Shown: positions 43,751-53,441 of the stretch, in pieces
How the letters are laid out: the number at the start of each line of letters is the position of its first letter
Numbering within the stretch: the first letter of the stretch is position 1
NCBI GenBank assembly: GCA_001600415.1
Contig: BCJX01000002.1
Location: forward strand, 2,993,165-3,057,164
Origin: Pascua guehoae
Taxonomy: Eukaryota; Basidiomycota; Tremellomycetes; Trichosporonales; Trichosporonaceae
Reading direction: 5' to 3'
DNA length: 64,000 bases
Program-made: the position numbers and the translations under genes
The notes under the pieces: generated by a model
The model's database searches: none
The model's input: only the letters and a program-made list of their open reading frames with translations
What the model was told of the DNA's origin: nothing

Positions 43751-43880
43751 CAACAGCGACCAACGGCGACGAGCAGCGGTCAACACCGATTAACAGCGAT
43801 GAAGAGCGACCAACAGCGATGAACAGCGATGAACAGCGACCAACAGCGACCAACAGCGACCAACAGCGATGAACACCGTC
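43751..43880. repeat. 10-bp tandem array, unit CAACAGCGAC/GAACAGCGAT
   Basis: Thirteen contiguous 10-bp units. The central units (43811-43870) are nearly perfect and the left units degenerate. It sits about midway between the two divergent start codons. Confidence 0.9.
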
Positions 43881-44270
43881 GAATAGCAAAACGCCAAGCA
43901 ACTTCTACTGGGGATGGTGACCGGGGTGAAGCTGCTGCAACTCCGCCTGGATTCCTCTGCTTCGCTGCCTCGGAATATGATCACACCGCTATACGACAGA
44001 CCCAGGATGGGACCTACATTCTCTGAAACGGATGGAAACCGGTAAAGTATGTGTCACTGGACAAACATTGCTCCGCCTGGTGGAGCAGGATGATCTTCGG
44101 ACCGTGGCGAGCGCTGTAACTCTACAGCTGCCATGTGAGTAGGGAGAGTCTGGCGCCTGCAGTTCAGGAGAAGCGACAAGTTGGGGCCCTCAACTCCAGG
44201 GTATCAACCCCCTACACCCGAGATCCGGGGTAGAGAAGAGCTCAGGTAACAGTCATGAGCCGAGCTATGA

Positions 44271-44276
44271 TATAAG
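44271..44276 (+). promoter_or_regulatory. TATA box of the sugar transporter gene
   Basis: TATAAG (in GATATAAG) 65 bases upstream of the ATG at 44336. Confidence 0.55.
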
Positions 44277-44335
44277 TCTCGTGAGGGAAACAGAAATGTT
44301 CGCTCATCAACTTGCGTCCTCAAACACTCATTGAA

Positions 44336-46226
44336 ATGACAACACCGACCGGAGTAGAGAAGAACGACATCACCCACGTCGAGTCCAACGCGGGCGACCT
44401 CAAGCTCGACGCGGTTGGCGATGCCGCTGCCAAGGGCCAGATTGTATCTGGCTACGAAGGCCTGTCGATTATCCAGACAATCCTAAAGTTTAAGGTCGCG
44501 TTTGCTGTTTGTTTCGCCGCCACGTTTGCCGGCGCTACCGATGGCTACCAGAGTAAGCTGCCGAAGCCACCACCCATGTGGAGCTCTTCTGACATTGCAG
44601 TCGGTCTCAACGGCAATGTTATTGCCAATGCAGGCTTTATCGAGCAGTTTGCCACAACGGTGAATGCCGATGGCGAGCCCATCCTCGCCGCCAATGTCAT
44701 GACGGCCATCGGCACCATCCAGTCGGTTGGCCAAATCATTGGCATGTGCTCTGTCCCTTTCATCGCGACGCGCTTCGGGCGCAAGGCGGCCATGTACACC
44801 CTCTGGATCTTCCTCGTGTCGTCTGTCCTGTGCGAGTCTCTGGCCAAAAAGTGGCCAGTGTGGTTTGCGGGAAAGCTCTTCTCGGGCATGGGCGTAGGTT
44901 CGCTCCAGTTTATTACGCCGACATATGTGACCGAAATGGCACCTCCGAGGATTCGCGGCATGATGCTTGTTGGGTACAACTTTTGGTACGTCTGGTACCC
45001 CGCTTGCACCTCTGACCAACAGGTTCTCTCTTGGGTCGTTCTTTGCTTCCATCGCTCTGCAGTCCATGTTCAAGACCGTGAGTGGAAATACTCAGCGCAC
45101 CCGCTAATGACAGGACCCGCACAATTACAAGACTCCGGTTTACACACAGTGGGCGCACATCGGCCTCATGCTCGCAATCTACCTCTGTCTGCCAGAGACA
45201 CCTGCGTGGCTGGCAAGCCGAGGCAAGGAGGATCGTGCCAAGAAGAACCTGCGTTTCTTGTACCGCGACGTACCCGACTACGACGCGGACGCTGCCTACG
45301 AGGCTCTTGCCAGTGGTATTGAGCACGAGCGACAGGTCGCAAATGAGCAGCACCGTGGTAGCTGGTACGACGTGTTCCGTGGAATGGACGGGGTAAGTCA
45401 CGCCGGTACATACCTGCTCAGGCTAACGCCACAGTTCCGTACTATCGTGTCTACTTGGGCCCTGTTTAGCCAGCAACTTCTTGGTCTTACCCTCGTATGT
45501 TGAACTGTCACTCGCCAACTATAACCGCTAACCCACTAGTTTTACACCTATGCTGCCGTGTTCTTCGCCGCCGCTGGTTTCTCCGACCCCTTTGCCATCA
45601 CTTGCGTGACGAACGGTATCCAGCTCGTCGTCATTGTCATTGTCGCCCTCACGGTTGACACTTTTGGCCGCCGCAACATCTGCTGTGGTGGCCTTACCAC
45701 CATGTGGCTGAGCATGTTGTTTATCGGCATTCTTGGCGTCGTTCGCCAAAACAAGGCCACAAACAGCGTCCTCGTCTTCTTTTCGTGCGTTTACATGGTC
45801 GGCCTGCAATGCTCTGGCTCGACGGGCTGGGCTTACGTGGGTGAAATCTCGTCTCAGCGCCTGCGTGCCCACACGGCCGGTTTCGCTGCCGCCCTGTCGT
45901 GTGTCATGGGCGTCGTCATGAACGTCCTCGTCCCCTACATGCTCAACGAAAACGAATGGGCGTGGGGGCTCAAGACGGCCTGGTTTTACTTTGGCCTCGG
46001 CGCCTTCTTTGCAATCGCTTCGTGGTTTATCATTCCCGAGACCAAGGGGTGAGTACAATTTTCGCGTGGCGTAGACCATATTGTTGACCATCACAGTCTC
46101 ACCTCGCCCGAACTCGACGAGCTCTTCGAGTCAAAGGTACGCCCGTGGCGCTTCCACAAGACCAAGACCGCGCTGCGTCTTGCACTCGAGGCCGGCCCAC
46201 AGCATGGAACCGACGTTCGCTATTAA
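44336..46226 (+). CDS. MFS sugar transporter (hexose/alpha-glucoside type)
   Basis: Seven predicted exons (44336-44552, 44601-44985, 45023-45077, 45114-45392, 45435-45494, 45540-46048, 46097-46226) give 544 residues, normal for fungal sugar porters, with twelve hydrophobic segments. Signatures: ATDGYQIGLNGNVIANAGF in helix 1, RFGRKAAMY (the GR-K/R-R loop 2-3 motif), YVTEMAPPRIRGMM after helix 4, LPETPAWLASRGKEDRA (PESPRWL equivalent), FSQQLLGLTLFYTYAAVFF (QQ motif of helix 7), VDTFGRRNICCGG and the terminal PETKGLTSPELDELF. It would import a sugar by proton symport or facilitated diffusion. Pairing with a secreted beta-glucosidase suggests uptake of glucose or short beta-glucosides, which is inference. 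The first intron (48 nt) stays open in frame and is easily missed; splicing it restores the YQ-G-L-N-G-N motif. Confidence 0.92.
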
Positions 46227-46828
46227 TTGTTCTCGGAAAAGTTTGAATCTAGCGTTGGAGAGCGCCAGGGCTGGATTTGTTAGGATTTGTTAGGTTGCGA
46301 GTTCATGTCACATGATTCCGCGTGCCAAACAGCTCAAAACGTTGCTCACTTCCACTCGGTCATGCATTGGACGGAGCTTCACCATTTCCCTCCTATCTAA
46401 CATACAGCCTGTGACAGCGAGGCAGCAGATTGTGCAGGTTGTGGCAGAGATAGTGATAAGTGATCACGTGACTGTTCCAACTGCGAATGCGCTGTTGACC
46501 ATGATGACTGGCAAGCGACGGAGCAAGATGTCCTTTCATCCCCTTCACTGCGCGTTCTGAGACCGAGATGGTGCCCAACGAGGTGATTGCTGAACCCAAG
46601 CAGCCCTGGAGATGGCTTCGGACGGCGGTCACGAAGCCCGTTGTGGAGTCCCCACAACGGGAAGATGACGCGTTCTCAACAACTCTCGACTCGATATGCT
46701 GACAAGCACCTGACACACTGGCACTGAGAAGCGAACATATTCAACTGAGTGTGAATGGCTCAGCAACATACTAATAGGGCTACACCCTTGATCCCACCAC
46801 CCCCATCGACTTTCACAGCTCACGCAGG
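46227..46828. other. Intergenic region upstream of the proline dehydrogenase
   Basis: No CDS. It contains a direct GTTAGGATTTGTTAGG duplication near 46277-46293. Confidence 0.5.
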
Positions 46829-47785
46829 ATGGACGCACTCACTCTCTCTCGCGCAGCCGACACGCTACGCGCCTGGGCTCTGGACGAGGACCTCAAAGCC
46901 AAGGTTATGTCGAATCCGGCGCTCGCCACCGCTACAGGCCGCATCGCACGCCGCTATATGGCGGGATCAACCCTCTCTGATGCGCTCGAAGCGGTGAAAG
47001 CTGGCGAGGCCCGCGGTCACCTTGGCAGCATCGAGTGCATGGGCGAGTCGGTGCGTTCTGCCGAGGTCGCGAGCCGGGAGGCACGCGTCTTTGAAGAGAT
47101 TGCGCAAGCGGCTGGGCCCTCGTCTACGGTATCCTTTGACCTCTCACACGTTGGCTCGGTTGTCTCGCGCGACCTGGGGCTGGAGAATGCCCTGTTGATT
47201 ACCAAAGCCGCCCGTTCAGCTGGGACCTACGCCGTGATCTCAGCCGAGGGTTCGAACCGCACCGACCTCGTTCTCGACCTGTACGAGGCCATTGCCAAAG
47301 CCTACCCAGAGACCGGCATCACGCTCCAGGCCCGCCTGCACCGCACACCAGCCGACCTAGCGCGGCTCATGAAGCTCCCTGGCCCGATTCGACTCACCAA
47401 GGGCGCCTTTCTGGAGAGTGACGAGCTTGCGCACCCCCGCGACTCGCCGGCGCTCACCGACGCATACCTCGACCTCGCCGAGACGCTGGTCAAGTCGAGT
47501 CACCGTGTCAATATCGCCACACATGACCCCGCCATGGTGGATAGCCTCAAAGAGCGGTTGGGCGATTTGCTCCGTGGAGACCACGTCGAGTTTGAAATGC
47601 TCATGGGTCTGGGTACCCAGCTCCTCGACTCGCTCCACGCCGAGGGGTACCGCACACGAGAATACGTCGTGTTTGGGCCCGAGTGGTGGCTCTACGTCCT
47701 CAACCGCATCGCCGAGCACCCCGCCGAGCGCGTAATGGCCGCACTTGCAGACATCAACCCGGTCGTACTGTCGGCATTGCCCTAA
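46829..47785 (+). CDS. Proline dehydrogenase, monofunctional bacterial type, intronless
   Basis: A 318-residue uninterrupted frame. The PRODH (beta/alpha)8 FAD barrel is recognisable: VSFDLSHVGSVV, ITLQARLHRTPADLARLM, the FAD-contacting IRLTKGAFLES (RLVKGAY in most), HRVNIATHDPAMVDSL, VEFEMLMGLGTQLLDSL and the C-terminal EYVVFGPEWWLYVLNRIAEHP (substrate Arg region). It oxidises L-proline to pyrroline-5-carboxylate, passing electrons to quinone. Length and motif style match short bacterial enzymes rather than fungal PUT1, which is longer and carries a mitochondrial presequence; no presequence is evident here (MDALTLSRAADTLRAW has acids). Lack of introns contrasts with 7-11 exon neighbours. Horizontal acquisition from a bacterium is the simplest explanation but needs a tree. 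Location and whether a normal PUT1 also exists are unknown. Confidence 0.85.
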   Translation: MDALTLSRAADTLRAWALDEDLKAKVMSNPALATATGRIARRYMAGSTLSDALEAVKAGEARGHLGSIECMGESVRSAEVASREARVFEEIAQAAGPSSTVSFDLSHVGSVVSRDLGLENALLITKAARSAGTYAVISAEGSNRTDLVLDLYEAIAKAYPETGITLQARLHRTPADLARLMKLPGPIRLTKGAFLESDELAHPRDSPALTDAYLDLAETLVKSSHRVNIATHDPAMVDSLKERLGDLLRGDHVEFEMLMGLGTQLLDSLHAEGYRTREYVVFGPEWWLYVLNRIAEHPAERVMAALADINPVVLSALP

Positions 47786-48806
47786 TTGTAGCACCCTACT
47801 GGTAGCTTGTCAGTAAAGCGGCATGCGCCGCTTTGCAAGATGCATTGTACCGTTCATATCCCACTATCACAAAGTGTCCCCGCCGTCGATTCGTAGTACA
47901 GCATTCGGGGGGCTTCTCCACTAGGATACGCCGTCTGCGTAAGGGATCGCCCTGTGGCGTACCCATGGCTCTGGACTCCCAACTTCGAGAATGTTCCCGT
48001 CAGAGTCGGAGGTCGAATACCATACGCCCATCCACCATGGTCACATGGTAGCGGGCCAGCATGACACTCCTCGCTGACGTGCTGGAATGCGACCAAAAAC
48101 GCTTAGCAAGCACGCTCCAAGATCCCCGTCCAGTATCGGACAGTTCCCCGGAAGATAAACACGTGTCGCACTATGGCACTCTGGCGCATTCCCCAGATTG
48201 GCCGACGGGCTCCACCCACAATATGATTCACCAGGCGAGTTCTCGTTCCTCCGGGTGGGCCTGGTCAGGAGGCAGCCAAGATCACATGTGTGCTGACGGT
48301 GCCGGAAAATACGGAGACACGCCAGGCTCAGCTCAGGTGTGAACTACGTGAGACTCGACTCTTTCGTGCACTGAACAAACGTAGGAGATTTGGGAGTGGC
48401 GGGACTCTGTGGAGGGCCACCTGAAGTATTCGGGTTCTCTGCGCTTAACGGAGATAGATATCAAAGGGGACCCAAGTGTCCAGTGGTTGTCTTCAAACCT
48501 CTTCATAGACACTGTGCCCCCATCGACGGAACCACAGTAGTAGTAGTGGCTTGCAAGGGGAAGCGAGCAGCGTTCAAAGTATGATCTTATCGCCAGAGCG
48601 GGTTGAGGGGCCCCGACAAGGCCGTGGGGCCGTGGGGCTGGAACTGTGAGGGCGACTGCAGCGCACAGTGCACCAGGTGGCGTCGGGCGCTTCGGGCGCG
48701 CCGATCCCGCTTGGCGTCAAGCCAGCGGCGCCGAGTCAGCTGTGTTTGTTCTGCGCCTAACATACTGTTTACTGTTTGCCACTTGACAGCTTTCTGACAG
48801 CCCAAC
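47786..48806. other. Intergenic region, no supported gene
   Basis: Only random-composition frames. It contains the promoter of the PUA-like gene at its right end. Confidence 0.45.
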
Positions 48807-49408
48807 ATGGTCGGGACTATGCCGCCTGTCCAGCCGCGGACTGACATTCTCCTATCCATGAGCCGCACGTGAGTTTCGCAAGAGGCAGGAGAGGACGCAC
48901 ATTGATTGTACATTGGTCCACCACTAACTTCAGCAAGACCGAGGACTACATGCAACAAATCGTGACGCGCGTCAAGACGCACGAGTTCCGCCGCAAACAC
49001 TACCCGTCCTCGGTCGTGCGCGTGTGGTTCTACGAGGTCGCCCCGATATCGGCCGTGACTTACATTTGCGACATTGGGCCTGCTGTCGTTCGGCCACCGC
49101 GTCCCAGCGAGGAGACCCATGCCGAGCTCAAAGAGTCAGGCTCACCGCCGGAATGGTGGCTCCCGGAGGACGGAGAGGGCAACGACGAGTACAACACGTA
49201 CCACCCAGACTGGGACGGCTACGACTATGCGTATCCCGTCTACGGCTGCTGGCGGATCAAGGAACCCGTGTCGCTTGCGGGGCTCAAGGGGTATGGCATC
49301 GGTGGGGCGCCGCGTGGGTTGGTCTATGTCCCCGAGGCGATGCAGAGGGAGGTTGTCTGGGATGAGCAGGAGCTGCTGTGGAGTAGCCGCGAGGTAGAGA
49401 ACAGGTAG
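48807..49408 (+). CDS. PUA/ASCH-like domain protein, conserved fungal, function unknown
   Basis: Two predicted exons (48807-48868, 48934-49408) give 178 residues. The joined N-terminus reads TDILLSMSRTKTEDYMQQIV and continues TRVKTHEFRRKHYP, the I-L-L-S-I...G-x-K-x-x-E-F-R-K entry strand and helix of ASCH/PUA-like folds that bind RNA or modified nucleotides. Then come VRVWFYEVAPISAVTYICDI, an acidic variable loop (PEDGEGNDEYNTYHPDWDGY), AYPVYGCWRIKEPVSLAGLK and APRGLVYVPEAM. The same order of blocks is, from memory, found in uncharacterised ascomycete and basidiomycete proteins. No catalytic residues can be named. The family call is moderate; the exon structure is well supported by the ILLS...EFR continuity. 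Confidence 0.65.
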
Positions 49409-50043
49409 AGTAAGCAGTGGCGCTCAATGCTTAAGGGGATACAACGATGGAGAGGCAGTGGCCCATCTCCGAACGAACTGCAGTTGGTCTCAGCTGGGGC
49501 CACATGGACCCCTCCAGCTTCAGGTTGTGCAGATCAATGAGGTGTGACGGGGCTCAGGCCCAGACCAAATCTGAGGGCTGCCAAGGATGAAGCGAAGGTG
49601 TTCTACGAGACACATTGGCCGGTCGAGCAATGTTGAACAACAATGAACGCAAGGCCGCAGTACTGGCTGTAACGTTCTTACAAACAAGACGTTCCCACGA
49701 GCCCTACCTTAGGCGCGAGCGGCACGGGTGTGCCGCGACGCTTTGCTCCATTCCGAAGTAGTCTAGTGCGAGCGTTCTGTACGTCACACGCACAGACGAG
49801 ATTGACCGAAGTCGCTCGGACCCACTGGGACTGCGGACGTCGGCTTGGAGCGTTGCCGAGCCGGCTGCCGGTGTGCGTCCTTTTCGCCAGATCTCACTCA
49901 AAAGTCGGTGCGAGCACGTCGACAAAGCTGGAACACCATGGCCTACATCACTTCTCTCGTCGTTACGCACAGGCAACTCCCCGGCTCTGCTCCACTCTAC
50001 GGCGTGACTCATCAGACTCGTTTCGGACTGCCTATTCTATAAT
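49409..50043. other. Intergenic, convergent 3' ends
   Basis: No supported gene; likely contains both 3' UTRs. Confidence 0.45.
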
Positions 50044-50851
50044 CTACCAGCGGCCACCGCCGTAGTTGCCCTGGCCCTGGTTACCCTGGAACGGAGGGGG
50101 GCCCATGTTGTGGTTGTACTTGTCCTTCTTCTGCTTGTGGTTCTGCGAGTCAGCCATGTGCATGGCCTGGTCTAGGACTGGGTGCCGCGTGTAAACATAC
50201 ACGCGGCTGAGGTAAGGCCCACGGCACAAGCCTGTGCCCGGTGTCCACGTCCCCATCTCTTTCCCCCAAAGAAGCCAGACGTACCGAGATGAACGAGCCG
50301 AGCATGCTCGCGCCCTGCGCCGCAATGGTGCCGGTGAGCATGGCACCGCCGGTGCCCATGGGACCGCCGAACATCTTGTTCGTAAGGCCGCCGACGGCCG
50401 CGCCGGCCACCATGGTGCCGAAGCCGCGCTCGCCCGGGGCGCCGCCTTCCTGCTGGCCCTGGCCGGCGACGTGCTGCTGGGCTGCCACCTGCTCGGGGTG
50501 CGCCTCGCCCGGCGCCGCACCGGGGTGGTTCCACTGGATCGTCGGGGGCGTCGTGGTGGGGTTCACCTGAGGTCAGTTCTGGTTGGCCTATGGTGGTGCC
50601 GGGCGCAAATGCACGACACTCAATGGCGATAGCATTTGGGCAAGGTCGGACGGTGGACCGGATTGCTACCCGTGGCGTTGAGAAAGACGCCAAACACGCC
50701 AACGCACATAGTACCAAGTGTTGTAGGTGTTGTCCCACTCGCGGATCCACGGCGCGGGAAGCGCCGAGACGACCTCGTTCTTGGTCTGCGTCTGGGTCTG
50801 GGGCTGGATCTGGTTCTCGCCCTGGCTGTTGTAGAATTCGGCGGCAGACAT
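50044..50851 (-). CDS. WW-domain protein with Gly-rich hydrophobic core
   Basis: Three predicted exons (50851-50708, 50566-50285, 50166-50044) give 182 residues. After a Gln/Thr-rich start (IQPQTQTQTKNE) a WW-like domain is rebuilt across intron 1: LPAPWIREWDNTYNTWYYVN, then PTTTPPTIQWNHP, with the paired Trp, the aromatic block and the terminal Pro; it would bind Pro-rich ligands. A Gln/Ala-rich linker leads to GTMVAGAAVGGLTNKMFGGP and GTGGAMLTGTIAAQGASMLG, small-residue helices resembling a glycine zipper. The tail (DSQNHKQKKDKYNHNMGPPP) is basic and ends in Gly-rich NYGGGRW. Similar WW/glycine-zipper proteins occur across fungi without firm function. Acceptor GACCAG (50167) is preferred over CCTAG because it keeps the frame of the tail. 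Confidence 0.72.
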
Positions 50852-53441
50852 GATGAGATGATGGGATAAGCAATGTTAACAGACGTGTGCATGCTCAACC
50901 TGAGTTTTAAACGTCTCCAAATCGTCAGCATGCCAGCGCTTGCATAGCCGCGCGTCCTCGCCGGCATCGTGGGGGGCGGGGTCGGGGGCGACATCGCTTG
51001 CATCGCCGAGCTGTGCGCGATGCGATGCACCGTCTGTGCTGTGCTGTGCTGGGCGATTTGGTGCGTTATGGCGGTCGGGCCCTGCCAAGGGTGTATCCTG
51101 TACTGCACTGCTGCGGATGCTGTGAATACACAAAGCCATGATCGCTTCAATACATCAAAATGTGGAGGTGGTCGATTGGAGTGTGGGCATCAGTTTCAGA
51201 ACAAGCCTGGCCCGGCCAGCTTCGTGCACTCCATCTGCTGCAGCATGGGTGGCCATGGGTGGTGGGTAGACTTTGACCTGTAAAAGGGTGCTTGTGTCCT
51301 CGCACTGCCTTGGCAATTTGGTGCCAAGTATTGTCTGTTCACAAGCTGTATGGCATAAATGTTGTGAGATGGAGAGCTGCAGTGCTGCATGCTGCGCGCG
51401 ATGTGCCACACGCCACACTAGGATCGCAACCCCCCCGCAGCGCGTCAATTGACGCATCCATGTACCAATGCACGAGGAGCACACGTAGCACACGTAGCGC
51501 ACATTTGCGCTCAGACACACTCGGCATGCTCGGCAACCCCCTCCCTGATTCCCTGACCCATTCAGTTGCTTGTCAGAGCGCCCACAATAACACGCCGAAA
51601 CCAAGCGGCCGCCGCCGCATCGGCCGCCTGTTTCAAGACGGAAGTCACCATGGCATCATCATCCTCACTAATCTCCGATTCGATCCTGACGACCCAGAGT
51701 GACCAGAACGATATTGCTCATTGCTGCTGTCCCAGTCCCACTGCCCAATAATGCAATACAATCATCGGGGACCTCAAGCCTCTGGCTCTTAGCCCATGGA
51801 ACGACGTACATTATGGACGAGGGATGTGACAAAGAGCACAAGCCGCCCTCCTCTGTGAAAGCCCTGTTCGCTCGGCAAAGGAGTTGCTTTTACATGATGA
51901 TGCAGTGCTCATGGGGGCATCGTGGACAGCCTGGGGACCGCAAACAAACGCTTGCCCGGGTTCCTAGAATGTTGAGTCTAATCTCTTGTTGTCAGTATCA
52001 TCCCAACCCATTGGAACGTTTCGGTGGCCAACTTTGGACAGATTCATGCGGCCCAAGAGCCACCGACACCCCGGATGAGGTCCCGTCGCCGAACCTCAGT
52101 CCGTCCCCTCGTCCACCACGCCCCCCTCCACGCCTTGTTATGTCGTGTTGGGCGGGCGTCTGATGACGCCCATCGACGCACAGTCCTAGAAGTGGACCGA
52201 CTCGGACCGTCCTCCGGACCGGTCCTCACAGTTGAGTGGATCGCCTCGCGACCCAACAAATCCTCCCGGCAGTGTATTCGGGGCTGTGCAGTTAACGCAG
52301 TTATGGCGCGTGCCTGTGGGGGGAGTAGAGTCAGGGCGTTTGGCCTGTGCTATTGTTGCGTATTGCTGTTGGGGAAGAAGAGTGCATGGTGCAGTTCAAC
52401 ATTTTTTATCTGTGGTAGTGCGGCTACTCTGTGTTAGAAACCTGTCCACCTGACTGAGCGCGCTGTGAGGCGTGTGACGCGCCGTATTGGGCCCAGCGAA
52501 CAGCGGCACACTACCTCCGCCCCACGTTCCTGCTGCCCCAAGTGTGATTATGCAATACGTACCTCACTCCCTGAAAATGAACAGGTTGGCGATCTTGCCA
52601 CCTTGCCAAGGTACAGTAGGCAGCCCATGCTAGATGTTGCGACAAAGAGTTGGTCACATTCCTCTCACTGCACAGAAGTAGCCAGTTGATGGGACTCGCC
52701 CAAGCCGTGCCATCCGTTTTGAAGCTCTCGTAGTATGTGCCTGTATGTAAAGGGGCCGTCCCTTGTGCTAGTGGCATGGTCGATGCGAGCACTGGTAGTG
52801 GTAGGAAGATGAGGCGGCGTGATTATCGCACAATGAAGTGGTCCGCCAGGAACCGGCGATTGACCGCCAAACGATGGATGTTCTGATATGAGGTCGTAAC
52901 AAGGAAATGAAACTCGTGGAGCATGGCTGGTTCTACCAGGCATCGCGGAACAGGAGCAAGTACCGCAGACAGCTTCCAACCCTTTAGTGATCACACACTT
53001 TGGTGTCTGACAGCAATTGACATTTGTCTTTCACCATTTACCAGATGCAGCATACATCATGATCTCTCGATGTTTTCGACTCTGCTACTAGGCTGGACCT
53101 GTTTGTGGTGACGGTGGGACTTCCAGTGTCCCATTGCGGTAAGTGCCGGTGAATGGTCCATCCCGGTGCCCCCTCACCCCCTGGTCCGACCTGTTTCAAT
53201 AGTGCCACATCCCCTTTGCTATGGGTAGAAGGTACACCGCTCCGAATGCAACCTACAAGCGGTGCGCACCTCACGCCGACGCGTCTTTAGCGAAGTGGTG
53301 GGCAGTATATGCATGGGCGTTGGGAAGGTTGCGAGGCTCACAAGGTATAAAGGGAACGGCGTCAGACCCAGCAGGATATTCATTCTTACGATCCCTGCCA
53401 ACTTACTCTAATTCCATTCATCTCTTCGTCTTGGTTGGACG
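50852..53441. other. Large gene-poor interval
   Basis: About 2.6 kb with no supportable CDS. Has GTGCTGTGCTGTGCTGGG near 51038 and CACACGTAGCACACGTAGCG near 51480. Both flanking promoters lie at its ends. Confidence 0.45.
53346..53352 (+). promoter_or_regulatory. TATA box of the AA14-like gene
   Basis: TATAAAG about 96 bases upstream of the ATG at 53442. Confidence 0.6.

Larger units (their letters stand above)
43215..44335. promoter_or_regulatory. Shared divergent promoter region of the GH3 and sugar-transporter genes
   Basis: The region holds a 10-bp tandem array, a TATA element for the transporter and two copies of CTCCGCCTGG, near 43943 and 44070; the second lies in the palindrome GCTCC-7-GGAGC. 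Co-regulation of the gene pair from this interval is inference. Confidence 0.5.

Noticed and set aside
43751..43880. Possible CRISPR-like array
   Set aside because: Units are contiguous 10-bp repeats without spacers, in a eukaryotic genome.
44553..44600. Reading 44553-44600 as coding in the transporter, since it is open in frame
   Set aside because: It has a GTAAGC donor and a GACATTGCAG acceptor, and removing it restores the conserved YQ-x-G-L-N-G-N helix-1 sequence.
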